A stretch of 64,000 bases of DNA from Buxus sempervirens (lineage: Eukaryota > Streptophyta > Magnoliopsida > Buxales > Buxaceae), in assembly GCA_947561395.2 (NCBI GenBank), contig OX387193.1, positions 12,028,001 to 12,092,000 on the forward strand, written 5' to 3'. The notes below the pieces were generated by a model. It did not search any database. It was not told the DNA's origin and saw only the letters and a program-made list of their open reading frames with translations. Within the stretch, counting starts at the first letter, position 1, and each line of letters starts with the position of its first letter. Position numbers and translations under genes: made by a program. Shown piece by piece: positions 57,091 through 64,000 of this stretch.

Positions 57091-57172
57091 CTTATTTACA
57101 TGTAATATCTTAAGTAAATGGAGATTAAAAAATACGATGACATTTATTTAAACAATATTACATGTAAATAAG
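57091..57172. repeat. 18-bp inverted repeat at the start of the third Tat copy
   Basis: CTTATTTACATGTAATAT (57091-57108) and its exact reverse complement (57155-57172) lie directly upstream of the truncated LTR. They may mark a small insertion or the deletion breakpoint that removed the LTR start. Confidence 0.75.
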
Positions 57173-57180
57173 TATTGCCT

Positions 57181-60100
57181 GTGCAGATCAGGCTCAAAAC
57201 CAACCAAAAGGGTGCTAACCGTACTATACCTGCGGTTTTTGGTAATTTGGTCTCAACCGCCCTGTGTATACGGTTGTGACCGTGCACATAGCACGATTGA
57301 AGTTCATGCTTCTTGCATGAGCTGCCACGTGGCTTCTAGAAGCTTAGGCCGTTAGGCCACGTCAGTAGCAATCATTAGGAGCGTAACTGAATTTGAATTG
57401 TTCTGTGTGTGTGGTTGGTGCAATTTGTATTGCAATCGTGTATTTGGGACAGTTGGTGCAAAACCGTACTAAGTATACGGTTTTGCTCGTTTCTTGCATT
57501 TGCGAAAAGGCTCGATTTCTGAGCCTTATTTACGCGTATTACCTCTCTCTTGGGGACTTGAACTCCCTATTTTACCCTCCGAAACTTGTAGATTTACACC
57601 AATTCATGCCGTTAATTTGAATTGGAATAATCTAGAAGGATTTATGGGCATACCCTTGGGACTTTTCTACCCTTGGCCATGCCTATAAATAGAGGGGTCC
57701 TTCTCTTGCAAATGGCTGATAATTTGAAGCATTGAAGCTTTGCAAGAAGAAGAGAAACTTTGCTGGATTGTCTACTCAAGGCTTAAGTTACTAAGATAAG
57801 GATCTAGCTACTTTTTCAGCTTCTCTTTACATTTCAACTCTCATCTTCTGCCTTTCTGTAGTGTAAGACCACTTTGTGTTTGTTTGTAGCCCCAAACCTC
57901 TTCCAAAGTACCTAGGAATCCTCTCTAGCCGTAAAACGTGAAGAGAGAGCTTGGGGAAACGGATATTGGCATGGATCCTCTAGGCCTATAACCTACATAT
58001 GATGAAGAGCATATATTGGTTATTTTGCACCTATGATTGCTTCTTTGAATTAGTTGTGTTTTGAATGTGGAGAAAACATCATGATCAATGCTCTCTATAG
58101 CATTTGATCTTTGTTTTCTCGTAGAAATAATGATTTCCACTGTTTCACACACTTTTTCACTGTTTTCATCAAATGGGCTAGATCTTGGATTCTCCATGTT
58201 TAATATGGAAAATCTGAGATCCCAGGCCTTAGAATGAATTTCTAGGACTTCATGAGAATTGTTTTCGTGATTTCAAGTTATTTTGGTCGAATTCACTTGT
58301 ACTGGTTTTCTTTTTTTATTCAAGGTTTTTAAAAAACAGGACAGCATCTGTAGCCTGTCTTAGAATACTCATAACTTCATCCTCCGGATGAATTTTTGAG
58401 TGATTCTAAAGGCATATGATAGATGAGACTATCTAGTTTATATCTGGAAATTTTCATCAATTGTTATGAAGCCAATTTTTGATACCATTTGTTCAAAATC
58501 GGCAGGTCAGTTCAGTCCAGATTGCTGAACTTGCCACTTTGATTGAGCACCATTTGCTCATTTTTAATCCGTTTCAAGTGATTTCTATCTCTATGTTTTC
58601 CTTGAAAAGTATATTTTCAAATCCCATTGGTTTCAAGAGCTTTTGCTTTGATTTTTGTCTAGTGTGATTGATTAACTCAGACCTGCTCTGTAGCGGAGTT
58701 CTGTTCATTTGTGATCCTCTAGGCATGTTCGGAGGGTCACCCAAATCACAAATGGATGGAGCTTTGTGTGAGGTCTATTTCATTTGAAAGATGGCACCTC
58801 ATACTTCATCCATGCAAGTTTTCATTGATTTATATGGAGCCAAACTCCACGAATAGAGTTTCAAAAATGCTTACTCGCCGCTTTTTCTGATTTACAACAG
58901 CAAATTCCACTGAGTATTTCTTTTTCATTTTAAATCGGATTGAACTGAAATTTTTTTATTGAGTAATCTACTTCATACCAGCTTTCTAATAGCTTTGGTT
59001 TCATTTGATTTGAGTTTGAATCAAAAGAAATATCAGTGATTAAAGCTTTCAAGCTCTTATGGTTTAATTTGCCCAAATTTGTTTTAGCTTGATTTTCTTC
59101 AATCTTTGCTTTGATTTTTTTATTACTCATGAAGTCCTAGAGGTGATAAACCCATAGAGAGAGTCCAGATTTATTGGACTACTCATATGGAAGAATCAAA
59201 CATATGTTTGTTTATTTTCAAGCATTCTTTGTTTATTTTAGTTAGCAAACAATTCTTTGAGCATGACAAGCATATGGCAACCGTCTTGTACGGATGAGTG
59301 GGGGTGCCTAACACCTTCCCCTGCTCATAACTAATTCCCCTTACCTGATCTTTGGATTTTTCCTTGAATTAGAGCTACTTTAGCTCTATTTGGCATTTTT
59401 ATGATCCTTTTGGTGTCCATTCACACTTTAACTTGAATGGTGGCGACTCCTAACGTTTGTAAACCCCGCGTGATGATATCGGAAGTCATCAAGGTGACAT
59501 TTCCATGTCTCACAACTGGCGACTTCGCTGGGGATATGTGGAATTGAGCCATGTTTTGTTTGCTTGTTTATGTTTTGATTGATTTTATTGATTGTTTGTT
59601 GTTTGTCTCTTTGAAATAAGCATGTTTGGTTTGCGTGTTTCTATTATAGAGAATATGAGACCCATTAAAATATGGCATGTGATGTGTGTATGCTTTGGTT
59701 ATGGTTAGAATCATGCTTAGCAGGGCTTAATTAGTCTTACCATGCTAGGTTGCCATCTCTCCATGATAGCATGCTTTGATTTAGGCTTTGAATGACATGA
59801 GCATGAGATTTGTTTTTTTGGGATGCTTTGAATTTGGCAAAAGCATGCTCAATATGATTGTGTGCTCTTTTGTATAGCATGATATCAAGCTTTCATGTTT
59901 GTATGAAGTTTTATGCGAATGCATGTTTAGAAAGAGCATGCTAGGTGTTTTAAAATTACATTGATGTACTTGTGCTTACTTATCTCATAAATGATCTCTA
60001 TATCATGTCTTGGTGAATGTGGTTGTGTATGCATGGCTACGAAAAAAGAGTGGCAAGGCTGAGACGTTGTGATGAATGTGACCCACTTTTTCAAATGCAC

Positions 60101-61175
60101 TTGTGCACTTTTTTATTTTTTTTACACAGCCTACCTATTACCTATAGGAAGTTGAACAAGAATGTGTGTAGCTTGGCGCATCGAGGTTGTTACTTCGGAA
60201 AGCGAAAGTGAAAACATTCACCTTAGAGTTTTGAGCCAATGATGTGATGACATGGTGGATCTAGAATTCTGGTCATACACTAGACTTGAGCTCTAAGTTG
60301 CCAATAAGCCAAAACCTAAAACCCCCACGCTTGAAGGTGGAGAAACACATTTTTGGCTAAAGTAAACCAAATACGGTGGGGAAAGGGTTTGTAATTGAGG
60401 GAAGGCCGTTTTGCATGGCTTGTATGATCCAAGGTATGATGTAGTCACCATTTTGAAGGTAAATACGAGGTAACAAGGTAATCGCAAGTTCATTTTTTAT
60501 GCTTGCCTTCATACTTTGAAAAGTTAAATTCATGGTGTCCATTTTGTTGGGATTTTGTTTTTCCTATGAAGTTGCTGTATCTTAGGATTGGTGTAGCCCA
60601 TAGGAAGAGTTTTAACTCTTCGTAGATGTCATTCTACCCAAATGCCCATCGGAGGCAACCCAAAGTCCAAATTCTATGCATTGGGTTTCCAATTTTGGTG
60701 GGAGCATATGCCTTCTTTCATGTGAATACCACTAATCCTCTTTTTGCAGGAAAATTGAATGGAAATATCATCCAAGAGGTGCTGGTACGGAGGCAATTTT
60801 TGTAAATAAGATAGGAATTTTTTTTCCTTTTGAAAGCCTAAGAAGGCCTAGTTGTACTTTTGTTTCACGCCTTTGAAGGCAAATTTGTATTTTTTTTTTC
60901 ATTAGTAGGCCTACACTCCTGTTGAAGACATGAGAAGGCTCTTTTCTATACATATTTGTTGTATATTTGCATCAATTGTGCAAGTTACATTCAATACATG
61001 CATCTTTATAAGCAATTGATGTGTCAAATGCCCAATTTGGGGCAGTCCAGAAGCCCCCCAATGGTGAACAATGAGTTTGGACCAGTAATCAAATTAATAA
61101 AATCAATTGGAAAAAGAAAAAAATTGTGAAAATCTGTTTCTGGCTTAAAACCGCTCTGAGTATGCGGTTGCCTGC
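57181..61175 (+). mobile_element. Third Tat copy (outer-like): truncated LTR, PBS and leader
   Basis: 57181-59513 is a diverged LTR of the outer family that lacks the first 110 or so bases. It has 21-nt motifs at 57217-57237, 57255-57275, 57278-57298 (degenerate) and 57462-57482, the G-box region, TATAAATA at 57684, and LTR end TGTCTCACA at 59513. Its R/U5 donor is mutated (AAG|AT). PBS is TGGCGACTTCGCTGGGGA (59516-59533). The leader 59534-61175 is collinear with 22458-24065 and has a motif at 61149-61169. It stops at 61175 where a minus-strand LTR begins, so any gag-pol lies outside the window or is lost. Confidence 0.88.
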
Positions 61176-62420
61176 TGTGCGCGCGTGGGAAACGCGGCAC
61201 GGGGTAATTCGGAGTCACCACCGCCTGATGGGGTGCAGGCGGACACCTGGGTGCCTAATCCTGTCTATTAGGGCTTTTGGTCTGCGGCTTGAGATTCTAA
61301 GTCTGTTCTCGGTTGTGGTCCGGGGAAGTCCGTAGACACCCCGGTCCACCCCGTCGGATGACGGGTCCCATGGGTTCCCTGGTTTGAGTCAGCTTACTCT
61401 ACTTGGTTCTCACCCGATTCCTAGTCCGATATGCAATTTGGTTAAGTCTGGCGGGACCACCTGAGTGGTATGGGTCCCTTTAGTTGCTTTTATCTTGATT
61501 GATTAGGTGATCTGAGTCTGGTTGGGTGGGCCCCGTTGGAAGGCCCACGGTATCCTTGGTGGGCTTAGTCAAGCTCGTGTGCCCTTGTGGGTCTTGGCCT
61601 ATCCTAGGAGGCCCTTTGGGCTTTGGTTGGTGCATTGATTTTACTTTAGATTCAGATTTGAAGGTTAAGTGTTTTTTATGCACAAGTGGACCGGACTGGT
61701 TTGTGGGCCCCTTAGGTGGGCCCACATGGTGGCCAAGTATTTTTTATTGGATTTATCTTTTTAATCTTGCCAAAGTGATTCGGACACTGGGCTTGGGGCC
61801 CGTAGTCCAAATCTGGGCTTGTAAGCCCAAGTTACCAGAAATTAGGGTTTGCACCCTTCCTTGGTTCGGTTGGTGGGCTTCGGCGGGCCCGGTAGGCCCT
61901 TGCCCTTGGTCTCGGCCAAACCACGCAATTCATGCATCAATTTCACATAACAAGGCTCGGGTGGGCCGCATTGGGTTTGGCCCGCCCGGTTCAAATTGTT
62001 CATTTTACTTAAGTTATTTAATGGCATGCTTTGGTGTTTATTGGGCTGGGTGGGCCCCGTTGGAAGGCCCACTGGAAGTCAAGTTGGACCGGGGGTCCAA
62101 GTCCCACATTGGGTTTCCGGGTGACCCAGAAACCCTATTGGTTTATTCGGTTCGGTTCGGAAATGGCATTCACATCTATCAATAATTACAAAAAAACACA
62201 AGATGGACACTCTGTCAGAAAAAAATACTGGCTCATTGTGCTGGGTCCAAGGGGAGGTACCCGGGGGCCCTGTGGGTGAAGCGAAGCGGAGCCCACGGGG
62301 TGGGGTACCTCCCCGTACCAAGGTACGAGTTGGATGCGCAGCGAACCAAGGCCCCCCGCGGTATGGTAAGGGGTATTTTTGGAATTTTCAACAAAAAATA
62401 ACAATTCGGCCTGTTTTGGA

Positions 62421-62695
62421 CCTGGCGCTCACCTCCTGAGGTGAGCGCCAGGTGGGCGCCAGAATCCGGGCGAAAATTTGACCTAGCGCTCACCCGATAC
62501 CAGGTGAGCGCGAGCTGGGCGGGAGGTGAGCGCGAGATGGGCGCGAGAAGAGCGCCAGAATTTCGCTTGGTTTTAGGTGGGCGCGAGCTGAGCGCCAGGT
62601 GGGCGCCAGCTCGGCGGGAAGTGAAGTGAAAGGGGCGCCCACCTCCTAGGTGAGCGCCAGGTGGGCGCCAGGTGGGCGGCAGGTCACTGCAATTT
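62421..62695. repeat. 11-bp-phased GC-rich repeats and a 14-bp-arm palindrome
   Basis: A perfect palindrome with 14-bp arms (CCTGGCGCTCACCT / AGGTGAGCGCCAGG) around CCTG lies at 62421-62452. Similar weaker ones lie at about 62487-62512 and 62634-62656. Between and after them the consensus GTGRGCGCSAG recurs head-to-tail with an 11-bp period (for example 62504-62558, 62576-62619 and 62650-62682). Related GGTGGGCGC/GCGCCCACC strings recur at 63823-63860, upstream of the TATA of this LTR. Confidence 0.88.
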
Positions 62696-63477
62696 TCAAC
62701 TCTCTGTTTTTTTTGAGATCTCCAACTCTGGCCGATTTTTTTAGGTCTGTAACTGTTCCACTAGCCTCCTAACATGCTCAGAACACCTCCCAACTAATCT
62801 TGGATTTAATCTAACTACATTTTATTTCAAGGTTTTGAAAACCCAGAAAACTTACAATACAAACATGCATTCAAAATACTCCCCGAATAATATGCCCAGG
62901 ACACTTCCCCGGGCTTCGACCACTCCCCCAGAAGGCACTTAAACTTGTATTAAAACTAGTCTAAGCATGATTCATGCTTCATCCCACAACCCAAAATCTC
63001 TCAAAAGGAAAAAAAACAAACCTGATAAAAAAACAAACAGGTACAGACTCATAAATAGCTTTAAAAGGGGGGGGGGGGGGGTGATGGGAGCATGCTCAAG
63101 GGTGCACAAGTAGAAAACAGCATGTTTGCAAGTCCAGCCACGTAAAAACAACAAAAAAACCACATGCAGACATTATATGCACTTTCCTCCACCCGACTGG
63201 ACCTCGAACATGCACACTAATACCCGAAGAAGGGAAGGAGGAGGGGGGTTTACAGGGGTACATTAGATGGCGGGCACTTGGGGAACATGCTCCCTTCTCG
63301 ACGTGAATAGCACATGCATCTTCCTCGTCCTTGCTGGGTGGTATTTATCGGATGGAAGTGAACAGAAAAAACATGGTTTCATGGCTGTGGCCTCATACCA
63401 CCGAATAAGACCGGCTTACGAAAAAAAAAACATCACATGCTCATATATGTATAACCCAAAGTAACAGGGATGTTTAC

Positions 63478-63807
63478 CTGGTGGTTCTTGAGTTCTGGAG
63501 CTGAGTGGGGGAGCCTCCTCGAAGTCGGACGGCGGCGGGATCCTCCACTTCACCGCACCAACAGTAGCAAGCCTCCACTTGCTTGGGTGGGAATGGAGCC
63601 GAACCAAAGAAGGATGAGCCTCTTGGGGTTTTATTTCTGAGGGGGGGAGCAGGGACCAAGAGAGGGGGGCTTCGGGAGAGGGAAGAAGAGAACAAACCAA
63701 GACCCTTCGCACCCTCAAAAATCCAGAAGAAAAAATGTCCGAACCCTTAGCTTTTTTCCGGAAAAAACTTCCAACCTCCTGCGCGAAAAGTCGCGCGGGT
63801 TATATAG
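63478..63807 (-). promoter_or_regulatory. Fourth LTR core promoter and R-region donor
   Basis: TCTATATAACC with TATATAA at 63806-63800, then 320 nt to CCACCAG|GTAAAC. The following GC-rich CGCGCGACTTTTC string resembles the downstream part of the A2 promoters at 45970 and 50790. This suggests that LTR and antisense promoters share ancestry or constraint. Confidence 0.6.
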
Positions 63808-64000
63808 ACCAAGAAAAAAAAGGTGCCGCCCACCTTGGCGCCCAGCTCAAGGTGGGCGCAAGCCCGCTCGCCACGTCCGCGCGAGCGGCATAATGATGAA
63901 AATTATTTAATGCCGCCGCTCGCCGGACGTAAAAATCTTTAAAATTCAGATTTAGTCCCTGACAATTTTTGGTAAAATCCGATATTCTCGGATTTTTACA

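Larger units (their letters stand above)
54788..57180. other. Intergenic DNA with simple and direct repeats
   Basis: No gene recognised. Contents: the second arm of the old local duplication (54790-54960), a (GA)n microsatellite (55387-55427), a direct repeat flanking about 760 bp (55751/56647), a G14 run (57071-57084) and an inverted repeat (57091-57172). Confidence 0.5.
61176..64000 (-). mobile_element. Fourth Tat LTR, another family, minus orientation, inserted in the third copy
   Basis: Read on the minus strand, the end near 61176 is GCGCGCACA, joined directly to leader DNA of the third copy. The string GGTGTCC...GGTGGTGACTCCG (61236-61209) matches the end of the other Tat LTRs (GGTGTCC...GGTGGCGACTCT). 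A GGGTGTCTACGGACTTCCCC-like block corresponds to their GGGTGCCTAACACCTTCC. TATATAA (63806-63800) and a donor CAG|GTAAAC (exon end 63478) complete the promoter. The last bases of the window read TGTAAAAATCCG on the minus strand, so the LTR may begin exactly at 64000 (about 2.8 kb). The minus frames at 63416-63718 lie in its R region and are not called as genes. Confidence 0.75.

Noticed and set aside
20057-61040. Plus-strand CAGTT/TGTAGACACCCC similarity at 61331 (GTAGACACCCC) as another LTR start
   Set aside because: It is in the middle of the fourth LTR, read in the wrong direction, with no PPT. The alignment of its minus strand with other LTR ends explains the region better.
61526-62185. 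219-codon plus-strand frame rich in Gly, Trp and Pro
   Set aside because: Lies within a minus-strand Tat LTR. The composition reflects G/C-rich repeats and there is no domain.
63416-63718. Minus-strand frames starting MRVRRVLVC or MFSSSLSRS
   Set aside because: They lie between the LTR TATA box and the splice donor of the fourth LTR, so they are R-region sequence rather than genes.

Overview
This window is nuclear DNA of a flowering plant, probably a eudicot. Spliceosomal introns, gene fragments typical of plants, Helitrons, and several very large Ty3/gypsy (Tat-lineage, Ogre-sized) LTR retrotransposons support this. I see no complete host housekeeping gene. The only good host gene candidate is a small four-helix membrane protein on the minus strand (1199-1711). 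All functional statements come from reading the sequence by eye and from general knowledge of the families; no search was run.

Layout. 1-2.9 kb: the membrane protein gene and a rearranged repeat cluster at its promoter. 2.9-15.2 kb: a graveyard of gene fragments (26S proteasome ATPase RPT6, cytosolic enolase twice, plastid glucose-6-phosphate translocator, CONSTANS-like CCT domain). At least part of it was assembled by Helitrons of one family, with ends at 9350-9378, 9379, 11990 and 15203. 15.4-18.7 kb: an EG45/natriuretic-peptide-like fragment and a squalene epoxidase fragment, both minus strand, then short tandem repeats. 19.67-54.78 kb: a hAT-like non-autonomous element (8-bp target duplication CTGTTAAC) split by a giant Tat element. 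20049-53652: that Tat element ('outer'), with 2.4-kb LTRs, a perfect 5-bp target duplication (aaatg), a decayed gag-pol on the plus strand, and two multi-exon genes on the antisense strand. 38768-48936: a fragment of a second Tat family ('inner'), which lies inside outer antisense gene A2 and lacks its own 5' LTR and gag-pol. 57.2-61.2 kb: a third Tat copy of the outer kind (LTR, PBS, leader). It is cut at 61175 by a fourth Tat LTR of yet another family in minus orientation, which runs to the window end.

How the parts work together. Each Tat family appears to be a two-way unit. A plus-strand transcript from the LTR TATA box can be spliced from a donor in R/U5 to an acceptor just before gag, which would remove the PBS. 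Two antisense genes follow: A1 (resembling DUF7745) and A2 (resembling the plant mobile domain, PMD, of MAIN/MAIL-type proteins). They have conserved exon structures and their own TATA-like boxes.

The most striking signal is a family-specific inverted repeat at fixed spacing. In outer-type elements it is AACCG-N11-CGGTT (21 nt, about 26 copies). In the inner family it is TATCCGG-N9-CCGGATA (23 nt, 10 copies). Both share the same CCG-N11-CGG core. The copies sit in the LTR U3, the leader, the pol-A1 gap, and directly upstream of the A1 and A2 promoters. The fourth family carries a different GC-rich motif. This looks like a self/non-self promoter code, possibly read by the antisense-encoded proteins as an activation or anti-silencing system. 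That last step is inference.
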